From: CAVQEK01 sp964596645
GTDB taxonomy: Bacteria; Bacteroidota; Bacteroidia; Cytophagales; Cyclobacteriaceae
NCBI GenBank assembly: GCA_964596645.1
Contig: CAZQVB010000054.1
Location: 1 to 25,291 of the forward strand
DNA length: 25,291 nt
Reading direction: 5' to 3'
The notes below the pieces were generated by a model. It searched no databases, was not told the origin of the DNA, and was given only the letters and a program-made list of their open reading frames with translations. The translations under genes were made by a program, and so were the position numbers. Below, piece by piece: positions 8,626 through 16,786 of the stretch (positions are counted from its first letter, which is position 1; each line of letters opens with the position of its first letter).

Positions 8626-8651
8626 AGGTGTTGAATGCGCAAAGTGATGCG

Positions 8652-8679
8652 AAAGGTCTCGAAGCGGAGACCTTTTTTT
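8652..8679 (+). terminator. Terminator of the sigma factor gene
   Basis: AAAGGTCTC (8652-8660) and GAGACCTTT (8667-8675) form a perfect 9-bp stem with a 6-base loop. A run of seven T residues starts at 8673. It lies 26 bases after the stop codon and 50 bases before trxB. Confidence 0.88.
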
Positions 8680-8729
8680 ATAGAGTCTGTTGGTAGAAGT
8701 CAATTGTTTATTTAGCTCAGTATAATGTC

Positions 8730-9665
8730 ATGAATGAAGTTCTCAATGTAGTGATTCTGGGTTCCGGCCCGGCGGGTTATACGGCAGCCATTTATGCTGC
8801 GCGGGCAGGTCTGCAACCGGTTTTGTATCAAGGTGGCCAACCCGGGGGCCAGCTCACCATTACCACCGATGTGGAAAACTACCCCGGATATCCGCAAGGC
8901 ATCAATGGCCCGCAGATGATGATTGAGTTTCAGCAGCAGGCCGAGCGCTTCGGTACCGATATACGATACGGGCTGGCTACTGCGGTCGATTTTAATGTGC
9001 ACCCCTTTGAAGTGACCATTGACGGCACCGATACGGTAAAGGCGAAATCAGTCATTATATCCACAGGTGCATCTGCCAAATGGCTGGGTCTGGAATCGGA
9101 GCAGCGCCTCAACAGCAAGGGTGTATCTGCCTGTGCCGTATGCGACGGTTTCTTTTTCAAAGGTGAGGATGTAGCGGTAGTAGGCGGTGGCGATACAGCA
9201 GCCGAAGAAGCCCTGTACCTGTCAAAGCTTTGCAACAAAGTACACCTTATCGTACGCCGCGATGAGATGCGTGCCTCCACCATTATGCAAAACCGCGTGG
9301 TGAACACAAAAAACATAGAGATACATTGGAATACGGAGACAGACGAAGTGCTCGGCAAAGAAGAAGTGGAGGGCGTGCGCATTGTCAATAACAAAACCGG
9401 TGAAAAGATCGAAATTCCCCTCACCGGATTTTTCGTAGCGATTGGTCACAAACCAAACACGGATATTTTCAAGGGCTTTCTTGATATGGACGAGCTCGGA
9501 TACATCATCACCAAGCCCGGCACCTGCAAAACCAATATTGAAGGTGTGTTTGCCGCAGGCGACGCGCAAGACAAGGAGTACCGGCAGGCAGTGACTGCCG
9601 CTGGTACAGGTTGCATGGCCGCCATAGATGCTGAGCGCTGGCTTGCAACCAACGAATTGGTTTAA
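8730..9665 (+). CDS. trxB: Thioredoxin-disulfide reductase
   Basis: This 311-residue FAD/NADPH enzyme has the low-molecular-weight thioredoxin reductase architecture. The N-terminal FAD-binding motif GSGPAG is at 11-16. The redox-active CAVCDG motif (135-140, Cys135 and Cys138) has Val where Thr is usual. The NADPH-binding GGGDTA is at 152-157, with the phosphate-contacting Arg pair at 176-177. The second FAD motif is GDAQD (277-281). The redox cysteines separate it from ferredoxin-NADP reductases and from the cysteine-free bacillithiol-disulfide reductase YpdA. It is followed by a hairpin and then bshB1, so thioredoxin and bacillithiol functions are adjacent. No convincing Bacteroidota promoter is visible in the short upstream gap; a TATAAT five bases before the ATG is too close to be one. 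Confidence 0.95.
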   Translation: MNEVLNVVILGSGPAGYTAAIYAARAGLQPVLYQGGQPGGQLTITTDVENYPGYPQGINGPQMMIEFQQQAERFGTDIRYGLATAVDFNVHPFEVTIDGTDTVKAKSVIISTGASAKWLGLESEQRLNSKGVSACAVCDGFFFKGEDVAVVGGGDTAAEEALYLSKLCNKVHLIVRRDEMRASTIMQNRVVNTKNIEIHWNTETDEVLGKEEVEGVRIVNNKTGEKIEIPLTGFFVAIGHKPNTDIFKGFLDMDELGYIITKPGTCKTNIEGVFAAGDAQDKEYRQAVTAAGTGCMAAIDAERWLATNELV

Positions 9666-9676
9666 ACTTTCTCTTC

Positions 9677-9716
9677 ACTCCGGCACAGTGCCAAAGCGTA
9701 TATGCCGGAGTTTTTC
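9677..9716 (+). terminator. Terminator-like hairpin between trxB and bshB1
   Basis: ACTCCGGCA (9677-9685) and TGCCGGAGT (9703-9711) form a perfect 9-bp stem followed by five T residues (9711-9715). It starts 11 bases after the trxB stop and ends only about a dozen bases before the bshB1 ATG. No room is left for a separate promoter between them. It may terminate trxB, attenuate bshB1, or both. Confidence 0.8.
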
Positions 9717-9726
9717 TCTTCCAATA

Positions 9727-10443
9727 ATGAAACTCGATATACTGGCCATAGCCTCACACCCCGACGATGTAGAACTCACATGCAGTGGTACACTTGCCCT
9801 GCACGTACAAGAAGGATACAAAGTCGGCATAGTCGATCTTACCCGGGGCGAAATGGGTACGCGAGGCACACCGGAGCAGCGTCTGAAGGAAGCCAATCAA
9901 TCGTCTGACTTACTGGGCCTCGCCATTCGTGAAAATCTTGGCCTGGCAGATGTGTGGTTTCAAAATGGGCGTCACGAACAGTTGGCTGTCGTGCGGGCCA
10001 TACGCAAGTACCGGCCGGAAATCATCATCACCAACGCCATTAGTGATAGACATCCCGACCACGGCCGGGCGGCACAATTGGTGAAGGAGGCTGTTTTCTT
10101 GTCGGGCTTGTCGCGCATATACACCGATGATGCCGGAGAGTCTCAAACCGCACATCGCCCGGGCGCATTGTATCATTTCATACAAAACGACTACCTGGAG
10201 CCAGATTTTATTGTGGATATTTCTAATTTTTGGGAACTGAAATTAAGATCCATCCTCGCCTTCAAGTCGCAGTTTCACAACCCGGAAAGCGGCGAGCCGG
10301 ATACTTTTATATCAAGACCAGAATTTTTGGATTTTATTGAAGCACGCGCACGTGTACTGGGGCATCGCATCGGCGCTACCTTTGGCGAAGGATTTTTAGG
10401 CAACCGCACGATTGGTGTAAGCAATTTATTTCATTTGAAATAG
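9727..10443 (+). CDS. bshB1: Bacillithiol biosynthesis deacetylase BshB1
   Basis: BshB1 deacetylates N-acetylglucosaminyl-malate to glucosaminyl-malate, the middle step of bacillithiol synthesis. The 238-residue protein belongs to the LmbE/PIG-L zinc deacetylases. It shows SHPDDVE (10-16), with zinc ligands expected at His11 and Asp14, TRGEMGTRGT (39-48), and RHPDHGRA (108-115), with the third zinc ligand expected in HPDH. The C-terminal EGFLGNRTIGV region (221-231) is typical of BshB1 rather than generic LmbE proteins. I chose the ATG at 9727 because it gives the family N-terminus; an upstream in-frame extension would run through trxB and the hairpin. Genes for the first and last steps (bshA, bshC) are not in this window. 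Confidence 0.93.
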   Translation: MKLDILAIASHPDDVELTCSGTLALHVQEGYKVGIVDLTRGEMGTRGTPEQRLKEANQSSDLLGLAIRENLGLADVWFQNGRHEQLAVVRAIRKYRPEIIITNAISDRHPDHGRAAQLVKEAVFLSGLSRIYTDDAGESQTAHRPGALYHFIQNDYLEPDFIVDISNFWELKLRSILAFKSQFHNPESGEPDTFISRPEFLDFIEARARVLGHRIGATFGEGFLGNRTIGVSNLFHLK

Positions 10444-10466
10444 TGCATTACGCGACTTGTCCTTGT

Positions 10467-10482
10467 CACCATTTGTATGGTG
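10467..10482. repeat. Small inverted repeat between convergent bshB1 and glycosyltransferase genes
   Basis: CACCAT and ATGGTG form a perfect 6-bp stem around TTGT. It sits in the 47-base gap between two convergent stop codons, where a shared 3'-end structure would be expected. Neither strand has a T-run after it, so I do not call it an intrinsic terminator. Confidence 0.45.
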
Positions 10483-10490
10483 CGCGTTGC

Positions 10491-11729
10491 TCAATGGCCA
10501 CCTATGCTCCTGTTTCTCAGTTCCCACAGCAATTCCGACGGTGATTGCCACGTCCTCTTTATCTGTACATGTTGATGCAACAGGTGTTGTGCGGCTTCCT
10601 CTACTGGTTGTGTGCCGTAGTGCCCATCGCGCAGAAAGTGAATAAACTTGAGCATTTTTATTCCGTTGAACCACGTCCAGAACGCTTTATCGTATTGCAG
10701 TCTGCTGTGCGATCTGCGCTTGATTTCATCAAAATACCGCTCAAAGGCAATCTCAGACAGATAAGCCCTCGTGTATTCAGAAAACCCCGTGATGGCTTCA
10801 GTGACCTGCCCGGTGGAGTAATGAAAAAATTGGTGAAACGCAGAAAACACCTCACGCAATTCTTTAAAAATATCCCAGTGATAAGTGTGCATAGGCTCGC
10901 CCTCTTCCATTTTCAACATCGCCCGGCCAGTACCAAAAGGCACCCTGTCGGATGTGCGGCCGGAGGGGTAAACAGCGGTTTCTGGTAAGAAATCGATCCG
11001 GGTGATGGGAAAGAGTTTGTGAAGGAAATAGAAATCTTCTCCGGCTTTTCGGGTGTTCATACCACCCGCGCGGGCATACGCTGCGGCGCGTATGGCCATA
11101 CATGAGCCCACGGTGGGCAGATAGTGCGGATACGCACAATACTGCAACGCTGCCGACAGATATCGCAAATGAAGCTCGTAGAGCAGCATGTTGGTATGGT
11201 GCTCCACGTCATGTATGAAATCAACCACTGCTCCATCGGTAGTGCGGTGCGTGTTGAAGTGCTGCTCAAGTGCCACCAGATAGTTTTTAGCACAGGTACA
11301 GTCGGCATCGAAGCATGCTATGATGCCATCGCTATTGCCCGCCTGCACGAGTCGGCGCAGTGCCAAGTCCATCCCGATCTTTCTGGCCAACCCTACGCCG
11401 GCCTTATTGGCGGGCAGGTCAAACGCCTCTAAGCCATACATTTTAAAATCCTTTCGGCGATACTCCTCAGAAAGCTTCTGCACCTGTTGCAAGGTTTGCA
11501 CATTTTGCGCTTTGGCTTCAGCAGGCGCTTGCACACCATGGTTCACCACCACTATCACCTCTACAGCACGCTCAGGGGCCTGGCAATGCCACAAGGCCTG
11601 TAGTGCTGCGCCCAGTTGCGGTTCATTGTAGGCCGGCAGTACCACCACCAGGTTCAGATCTACAGACGGCTCATGCAATATGGTGTAGCCATGTGCAGCA
11701 TACCGTTGCAGGTATAGCTCAGCCTGCAT
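10491..11729 (-). CDS. Family 2 glycosyltransferase, cytosolic type
   Basis: This 412-residue protein has a GT-A fold signature. LVVVLPAYNE (27-36) is the nucleotide-sugar binding strand and loop. CFDADCTC (139-146) holds the metal-binding DAD, and GGMNTRKAGEDF (222-233) holds the acidic GED acceptor-side motif. There are no membrane spans, so it probably acts in the cytosol or at the inner face of the membrane. The last 160 residues are helical and rich in aromatic and basic residues, and I do not recognise them. Donor and acceptor cannot be deduced. I chose the ATG at 11729, whose A is also the last base of the pdxH stop (TGATG), instead of a longer reading into pdxH. Coupled translation with pdxH is likely. 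Confidence 0.82.
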   Translation of the reverse strand: MQAELYLQRYAAHGYTILHEPSVDLNLVVVLPAYNEPQLGAALQALWHCQAPERAVEVIVVVNHGVQAPAEAKAQNVQTLQQVQKLSEEYRRKDFKMYGLEAFDLPANKAGVGLARKIGMDLALRRLVQAGNSDGIIACFDADCTCAKNYLVALEQHFNTHRTTDGAVVDFIHDVEHHTNMLLYELHLRYLSAALQYCAYPHYLPTVGSCMAIRAAAYARAGGMNTRKAGEDFYFLHKLFPITRIDFLPETAVYPSGRTSDRVPFGTGRAMLKMEEGEPMHTYHWDIFKELREVFSAFHQFFHYSTGQVTEAITGFSEYTRAYLSEIAFERYFDEIKRRSHSRLQYDKAFWTWFNGIKMLKFIHFLRDGHYGTQPVEEAAQHLLHQHVQIKRTWQSPSELLWELRNRSIGGH

Positions 11730-12373
11730 CAAGGTGCGAGGCGCGCTATGTGCCAGTTGCCGTCGGCCTTCGCGGTGTACAATATGCGATCGTGCAGCCG
11801 ACTGGGTCTGCCCTGCCAGAACTCCACCCGATCGGGGCTTATGGCGTAGCCTCCCCAATGCTCAGGCCGGGTGATCTTCCTGCCCAAATATTGACTGGCC
11901 GTCTTCAGGTATTTGGCCATGAGCACTTCGCGATTTTCTATGGGCTCGCTTTGAGGGGAAATGATGGCACCAATACGGCTTTTGCGCGGCCTGCTCTGAA
12001 AATATACATCCGACACCTGAGGTTCCACCTTCTCAGCCGCTCCTTCTACATGCACCTGTCGCTCCAACGCCGGCCAGAAAAAGGTGGCAGATACAAAATT
12101 TTTATTTTCTATGTGTCGGCCTTTTTTGCTCTGGTAGTTGGTGAAAAACACCAGCTTTCCGTCGTTGATCTCTTTCAGCAATACCACCCTGGCAGATGGC
12201 CTGCCTTCAGGCGATACGGTGGTGAGGAGCATAGCCGTTGGTTCCTCTACCTGTGCATCGATGGCCTCACTCAGCCACTGCTCAAACTGCACCATCGGGT
12301 GTGCCGATACGGAGGATTTGCTCAGCGACTTTTTTACATAATCTTTGCGGATGTCAGACAGCTTCAAGCTCAT
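11729..12373 (-). CDS. pdxH: Pyridoxamine/pyridoxine 5'-phosphate oxidase
   Basis: PdxH is an FMN enzyme that oxidises pyridoxine or pyridoxamine 5'-phosphate to pyridoxal 5'-phosphate. The 214-residue length is normal. FMN-contact segments include RVVLLK (62-67) and YQSKKG (80-85). The C-terminal signature VEFWQGRPSRLHDR (183-196) and the closing WHIARLAP are diagnostic. A substrate-phosphate-binding region with QSRPRKSRIGA is near 126-136. The gene is divergent from the yqgE-like gene, with a 184-base gap in which I see no confident promoter. Its TGA overlaps the ATG of the glycosyltransferase by one base, an unusual partner for a vitamin B6 gene. Confidence 0.96.
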   Translation of the reverse strand: MSLKLSDIRKDYVKKSLSKSSVSAHPMVQFEQWLSEAIDAQVEEPTAMLLTTVSPEGRPSARVVLLKEINDGKLVFFTNYQSKKGRHIENKNFVSATFFWPALERQVHVEGAAEKVEPQVSDVYFQSRPRKSRIGAIISPQSEPIENREVLMAKYLKTASQYLGRKITRPEHWGGYAISPDRVEFWQGRPSRLHDRILYTAKADGNWHIARLAP

Positions 12374-12557
12374 ACACGTGCTTTAAAATTTTTCAGGTAT
12401 GCGGTCGTAATATTATTTAAAAGCGTGAAGGCAGGCAACGACGTGGCTTGGTTATTCTCTACAAAAACCGCCCTCTTATATCATTTCAATAAATTGTTCT
12501 GTTAATTTGACCTGAAGTACGCCAGACAAATTAAGCCCGAAATATAAAGATCAGTGC

Positions 12558-13139
12558 ATGGAGCTTTTTAAATACAGCGATGGAAATGTAGAGCCTCAGA
12601 AGGGCGATCTGCTCATTTCTGAGCCATTTTTGGCCGACCCAAACTTTACACGCACGGTCATCTTGCTGTGCGAGCACAATGAGGAGGGGTCCTTTGGCTT
12701 TGTGCTTAATAAGCCCTCCAATGTGCGGCTGAATGAAGTGATAGAAGACGTTGACAACAGTGATTTTGAGGTGTACCTGGGTGGGCCGGTGCAGCACGAT
12801 ACTTTTCATTTTATACATCAGTGCAGCGACTTGCTGGAAGGTGGCCATGAAGTGATCAATGGCGTGCACTGGGGAGGTAACTTTGAGCAGCTCATGATCA
12901 TGGTGCAAAACAAACAGCTCACACAGCAAGAAGTTAAGTTCTTTGTGGGCTACTCGGGGTGGTCGTCGGGGCAACTGCTGGATGAATTAAAGCTGAATTC
13001 CTGGATCATATCAAGAAATGTAGACGTACAACAAATATTCAATACCGATTCTGAAAAACTTTGGCAGGAAGTGCTCGATGGTATGGGCGGTAAGTTTAAG
13101 GTGATTTCGAAATTTCCTGTAGATCCGAGGTTGAATTGA
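12558..13139 (+). CDS. YqgE/AlgH family protein (DUF179)
   Basis: The 193-residue protein matches the YqgE/AlgH family, whose biochemical role is not firmly known. The N-terminal GDLLISEPFLADPNFTRTVI segment (16-35) and GSFGFVLNKP (44-53) are family hallmarks. YLGGPVQHD (73-81) and the GYSGWSSGQL segment (about 130-139) complete the conserved core. No signal peptide or membrane segment is present. It is 23 bases upstream of the DUF349 gene on the same strand, so the two are probably co-transcribed. The start gives the compact N-terminus expected for the family. Confidence 0.92.
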   Translation: MELFKYSDGNVEPQKGDLLISEPFLADPNFTRTVILLCEHNEEGSFGFVLNKPSNVRLNEVIEDVDNSDFEVYLGGPVQHDTFHFIHQCSDLLEGGHEVINGVHWGGNFEQLMIMVQNKQLTQQEVKFFVGYSGWSSGQLLDELKLNSWIISRNVDVQQIFNTDSEKLWQEVLDGMGGKFKVISKFPVDPRLN

Positions 13140-13162
13140 CCTTTATCAAAAAATGAGAAGCT

Positions 13163-15586
13163 ATGAATGACGACAATAAGCATGCTGAAGAGCAGGAACG
13201 TGAAGAGGTGAATAAGGAGAACCCACAGTTTCAGAGGGAAGGAGAGACCGATGGCATAGCAGAGGGCCGGCAAGACGATGAGCAGGAAAATAGGGAAAAC
13301 GCCCCTGATGAAGCTGTGGCCAAAGACACTACCCCTGCACAGCAAGCAGCCACATCGGCTACGGCTGCTTCGGAGCAGCACGCAGCCCCCAATGCTGACA
13401 GCCAATCAACCATTTCAGAAGAAACAACCCCCATTGCTTCCGAAAAGACCGATAGAGACGCGACAGAACCTATGAATGAATCAGCCGAAGCAGTGCAGGA
13501 GAATGATGAATCTGCTGATACAAATACCGAAGCCTCGCTGCGCCAGGAAACCACCGGGCATACAACGGAAGCAACTGCAACCCGCACGGCAGATTTGTCA
13601 GAGAAGGATCAACACAAAATGGCCGCTTCTACAGAAGCACCTGCCGCCTCAGGTTTAGCATCAGAAACCGATCAGGCACAGGCCGGTAAAGCACCACAGT
13701 CAGAAGATAATGAAGCCTCTTCCGACCCGTTGCAACCGGAAAAGGAAATGGAGGGCGCAGCCACGTCTGAAGAAGTGGTTACTCCAAATGTGGCAGCCCC
13801 TGCACAAAACACATCGGAGGAGCCGGCCAGTGCTGATGACGAGGATCAGGCGCATACAGACGAAGACGAAGATGAGCACCAGCTCGACTACTCCAACCAC
13901 AGCAAAAAGCAACTGGTGCAAGTGCTGGAAAGCCTTTTGAAGGAAGAGGATGTGCCACAGATTCACAAAATTTTGAAGGAGGTGAAGCCGGCTTATGATG
14001 AGCTGTATAAAGGCGAACATGACGACGCACTTCAAAAATTCGTGGAGACCGGTGGCGATGAAAAAGACTTCGATTACAAAGGCGACGACATCGACCGCCG
14101 ATTCAATGAAGCTTACAACACGCTGCGCCTAAAGCGCAACCACTACTTCAGCAACTTGAACAGGCAGCGCGACGAAAACCTGCGCAAGAAGGAAGAAATA
14201 CTGGAAAAGCTGCGTCATACCATCGATGCCGAAGAGACCAATGCCAGTATAAATGACCTAAAGAAGATACAGCAGGAGTGGCGCACAGTAGGCCCCGTGC
14301 CAGCTCAGCAAGCCCGCAGCCTTTGGGCCAACTACAATGCCTTGATTGATAGATATTACGACAATCGCAGTATTTATTTTGAGCTCAAGGAGCTGGACCG
14401 AAAGAAAAATCTGGAGCAAAAACTAGAGATCGTAGAAAGGGCCGAACACCTGCAACAGGTAGAGCATATGCAGGAAGCGATCAACCAGCTCAACGAGCTG
14501 CATGAAGAATTCAAACATATAGGTCCTGTGCCCAAGGAGGATCAGGAGCCGCTTTGGCAGCGCTTTAAAGCTGCCTCCGATGCTGTGTATGCCAGGCGTA
14601 AGGAATTTTACGAGCAACAAAAGGAGCGGCTGAAAGTGAATGTGTCTGCCAAGCAGGCATTAGCCGAAAAGGCTGCAACATTCAGCGATTTCAGTTCCGA
14701 TCGCATCACGGAGTGGAACAAGAAAACCAAAGAAATACAACAGCTTCAAAAAGAGTGGGAGGCCATCGGTGGCCTTCCCAGAGATAGGGCCAAGCAAATC
14801 AATAAGCAGTTTTGGACATCATTCAAGGCATTCTTCTCCAGAAAAAGTGCCTTTTTCAAGGAACTGGAAGAAGAGCGCAAAGCCAACCTGGCCACCAAAA
14901 ATGATCTGGTAGCCAAGGCGGAGGCGTTGAAAGAAAGTGAAGACTTCCAGGCCACTGCCAATGAGTTGAAGGCCCTGCAGCAACAATGGCGAGATGTGGG
15001 CCCTGTGCCTGATCGCCACCGCGAAGAGGTGTATAAAAGATTCAAAAAAGCCTGCGATAGTTTTTTCCAACGGCGGAGGGCACACTATGGCGAGGTAGAA
15101 TCTGAATACAAAGACAACCTGAAAAAAAAGGAAGAAATATGCACCCAATTGGAGCAGATGGTGGCCAACAATACTGTGGATGATGCTGAGGTAAAGAAAC
15201 TGATGCAGGAATACGAGGCAACAGGATATGTGCCCAAGCAAAACATGCGCGCCCTGCAAAAGCGGTATTCCAAAGCATTGGCCGCTGCCACGGAGCAATC
15301 GGGCATATCGGAGGAGGAACAACATAAGATGAAATTCAAGGCGCAATTTTCTAACGTAAAATATGGCCCGGAATCCGATCGGTTTGTTCAGCGAAAGGAG
15401 AATATGTTGCGACGGCAAATCTCCAAGCTGGAAAATGATATCAACTTATGGCAGAACAACCTCGACTTTTTCGCCGACTCACGCAAAGCGGATAAGCTCA
15501 AAGAAGAGTTTGGCAAAAAAATAGACCAGGCGGGTAAGGAGCTGAAAGATTTGAAAGACCAGTTGAAAATTCTTTCGAATATTTAG
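13163..15586 (+). CDS. DUF349 repeat protein with long acidic N-terminal region
   Basis: This 807-residue protein has two parts. Residues 1 to about 242 are low-complexity and rich in Glu, Asp, Ala, Thr, Ser and Gln, probably disordered. From about 245 onward it is helical and made of DUF349 repeats. Four clear units are recognised by W/F-x-x-[IV]-G-x-[VL]-P cores: EWRTVGPVP (372-380), EFKHIGPVP (449-457), EWEAIGGLP (531-539) and QWRDVGPVP (608-616). A degenerate fifth is at EYEATGYVP (683-691). Each core is followed by an aromatic/basic helix with FF or YY near its end. The C-terminal 80 residues look coiled-coil. DUF349 function is not established; the basic helical repeats would suit nucleic-acid or ribosome binding, which is inference. 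Confidence 0.88.
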   Translation: MNDDNKHAEEQEREEVNKENPQFQREGETDGIAEGRQDDEQENRENAPDEAVAKDTTPAQQAATSATAASEQHAAPNADSQSTISEETTPIASEKTDRDATEPMNESAEAVQENDESADTNTEASLRQETTGHTTEATATRTADLSEKDQHKMAASTEAPAASGLASETDQAQAGKAPQSEDNEASSDPLQPEKEMEGAATSEEVVTPNVAAPAQNTSEEPASADDEDQAHTDEDEDEHQLDYSNHSKKQLVQVLESLLKEEDVPQIHKILKEVKPAYDELYKGEHDDALQKFVETGGDEKDFDYKGDDIDRRFNEAYNTLRLKRNHYFSNLNRQRDENLRKKEEILEKLRHTIDAEETNASINDLKKIQQEWRTVGPVPAQQARSLWANYNALIDRYYDNRSIYFELKELDRKKNLEQKLEIVERAEHLQQVEHMQEAINQLNELHEEFKHIGPVPKEDQEPLWQRFKAASDAVYARRKEFYEQQKERLKVNVSAKQALAEKAATFSDFSSDRITEWNKKTKEIQQLQKEWEAIGGLPRDRAKQINKQFWTSFKAFFSRKSAFFKELEEERKANLATKNDLVAKAEALKESEDFQATANELKALQQQWRDVGPVPDRHREEVYKRFKKACDSFFQRRRAHYGEVESEYKDNLKKKEEICTQLEQMVANNTVDDAEVKKLMQEYEATGYVPKQNMRALQKRYSKALAAATEQSGISEEEQHKMKFKAQFSNVKYGPESDRFVQRKENMLRRQISKLENDINLWQNNLDFFADSRKADKLKEEFGKKIDQAGKELKDLKDQLKILSNI

Positions 15587-15621
15587 ACGGTGAAACGGTA
15601 AAAATCGCGTTTCGCCGTTTT
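15587..15621 (+). terminator. Terminator of the DUF349 gene
   Basis: ACGGTGAAACG (15587-15597) and CGTTTCGCCGT (15608-15618) form an 11-bp stem with one T-G wobble, beginning immediately after the stop codon. It is followed by a short T-run (15618-15621). The T-run overlaps the -33 element of the predicted tRNA promoter. Confidence 0.72.
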
Positions 15622-15648
15622 GAAATACAGCTGAAGGTTTTACTTTTG
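15619..15648 (+). promoter_or_regulatory. Predicted promoter of tRNA-Thr
   Basis: TTTG (15619-15622), an 18-base spacer and TACTTTTG (15641-15648) match the Bacteroidota promoter pattern. The predicted start near 15655 is about 16 bases before the mature tRNA. The -33 element is shared with the T-run of the preceding terminator. Confidence 0.7.
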
Positions 15649-15670
15649 CACCTGCCTTTTCCAGGCATAT

Positions 15671-15743
<73 letters not shown>

Positions 15744-15748
15744 CATCA

Positions 15749-15790
15749 AAAAAAAGCACTTGCGAAGTGATATTCGTAGGTGCTTTTTTT
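15749..15790 (+). terminator. Terminator after tRNA-Thr
   Basis: AAAAAAAGCAC (15749-15759) pairs with GTGCTTTTTTT (15780-15790), giving a long A/T-flanked stem whose T-run forms the 3' tail. An inner CACTT/AAGTG hairpin can form as an alternative. It begins 6 bases after the tRNA. A further perfect 7-bp inverted repeat (AATGCCT/AGGCATT, 15791-15811) follows without a T-run. I see nothing else in the rest of the gap up to 15985. Confidence 0.8.
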
Positions 15791-15985
15791 AATGCCTAAA
15801 TATCAGGCATTATTCATACTATTATAGATCAAATACCGCTTGACGTGATCTCTGTGATAAGTGCCTGAGGAAAGGTATCTGACCAAGCCCTTTATATTAC
15901 AGGACTAATCCGGATAATGTACAGAAATGGGGAGTTTTCTCTCTGGCCGCTCAAGATTTGTTTGTGTCAACCAAGCTTATCGAAC

Positions 15986-16732
15986 TCATTCATGCGCATG
16001 CGCTTTTATCTCTTTCCACAGTGCCTTGTAAGCGCTTGAGGGCTTCGACCGCGGAGCAAATGTGGGCACCGGAGCCTGATGAATGCCCATTTTTTCTACC
16101 GTACTGGAAGCCGGTATATAGGTCTCAAACGTGGGATAATCATTGTCGGCAAAGCGGGTCAGGGTTTCCTTGTGCAGGTTTCGGCGCATATCCACCATAT
16201 TGAAAAACGGTAATATCTTGCGGGCTTTGTAATCGTTGCTCTTGAAGTAATCCCTCACCTGGTGATAGGTTCTTTCTGAAAGTGTAGAGGGGATCATAGG
16301 AAAGGCAATGATGTGGGCAGAGTTGAAAATGTTCTCCGACAGCAGGGTGATCATCGGTGGTGCATCTATGAAAAGATAATCAAAGTTATCACCGAGTTCT
16401 TTGAGTACTTTCTTTAGCCGGCTTTCCGATTTTTTCATATCATCGAGCACCTGGTCTGCGTCGCGATTGTCCAGTTCTGAAGGTATGATGAAGAGGTTTT
16501 CATAGCTGGTCTTTTTAATCACCTTTTCCAGCTTGGTTTTGCGCTTTAGCAATTTTTCTATGCCGCCTTTCAGTTTGGTTTTCTTGTCGAGGTAAAAGGT
16601 GGCGCTGCTTTGCGGATCCATGTCCCAGAGCAGTGTCTTGTGGCCGTCGCGGGCTGCGCAGTAGGCCAGGTTTACGCAGGCAGAAGTTTTGCCTACACCG
16701 CCTTTCAGATTGTACAAGGCTATGGTTTTCAT
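15986..16732 (-). CDS. Orphan ParA/MinD-family ATPase
   Basis: The 248-residue protein is a ParA-type deviant Walker ATPase. KGGVGKTS (10-17) includes the signature Lys10, DMDPQ (37-41) is the switch I region, and DAPP (123-126) is the Walker B region. It has no N-terminal DNA-binding domain, so it is of the small ParA/Soj type. Such proteins segregate plasmids or chromosomes or position large complexes. No ParB gene lies beside it and I saw no parS-like cluster, so its cargo is unknown. It is transcribed alone, convergent with the tRNA-Thr unit and divergent from the channel gene. A TATTTTTC with an upstream TTG about 20 bases away on the minus strand is a weak promoter candidate. Confidence 0.88.
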   Translation of the reverse strand: MKTIALYNLKGGVGKTSACVNLAYCAARDGHKTLLWDMDPQSSATFYLDKKTKLKGGIEKLLKRKTKLEKVIKKTSYENLFIIPSELDNRDADQVLDDMKKSESRLKKVLKELGDNFDYLFIDAPPMITLLSENIFNSAHIIAFPMIPSTLSERTYHQVRDYFKSNDYKARKILPFFNMVDMRRNLHKETLTRFADNDYPTFETYIPASSTVEKMGIHQAPVPTFAPRSKPSSAYKALWKEIKAHAHE

Positions 16733-16786
16733 GGGCTATAGTTTTCAGGAAAAATACACAGAACACCGCGCGCATGCAACGTGTGT

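Noticed and set aside
8721..8726. TATAAT just before trxB as a -10 box
   Set aside because: It is too close to the start codon, lacks a suitable upstream element, and does not follow the Bacteroidota promoter pattern.
9628..9726. Upstream extension of bshB1 into trxB
   Set aside because: It would translate the terminator-like hairpin, and the family N-terminus begins at the ATG at 9727.
11730..11858. N-terminal extension of the glycosyltransferase into pdxH
   Set aside because: The extra residues are basic low-quality sequence read through pdxH codons, and the ATG at 11729 gives a clean TGATG junction and family-like start.
11603..12505. Plus-strand open frame of about 300 codons opposite pdxH
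   Set aside because: pdxH carries full family signatures on the other strand; this frame is antisense noise.
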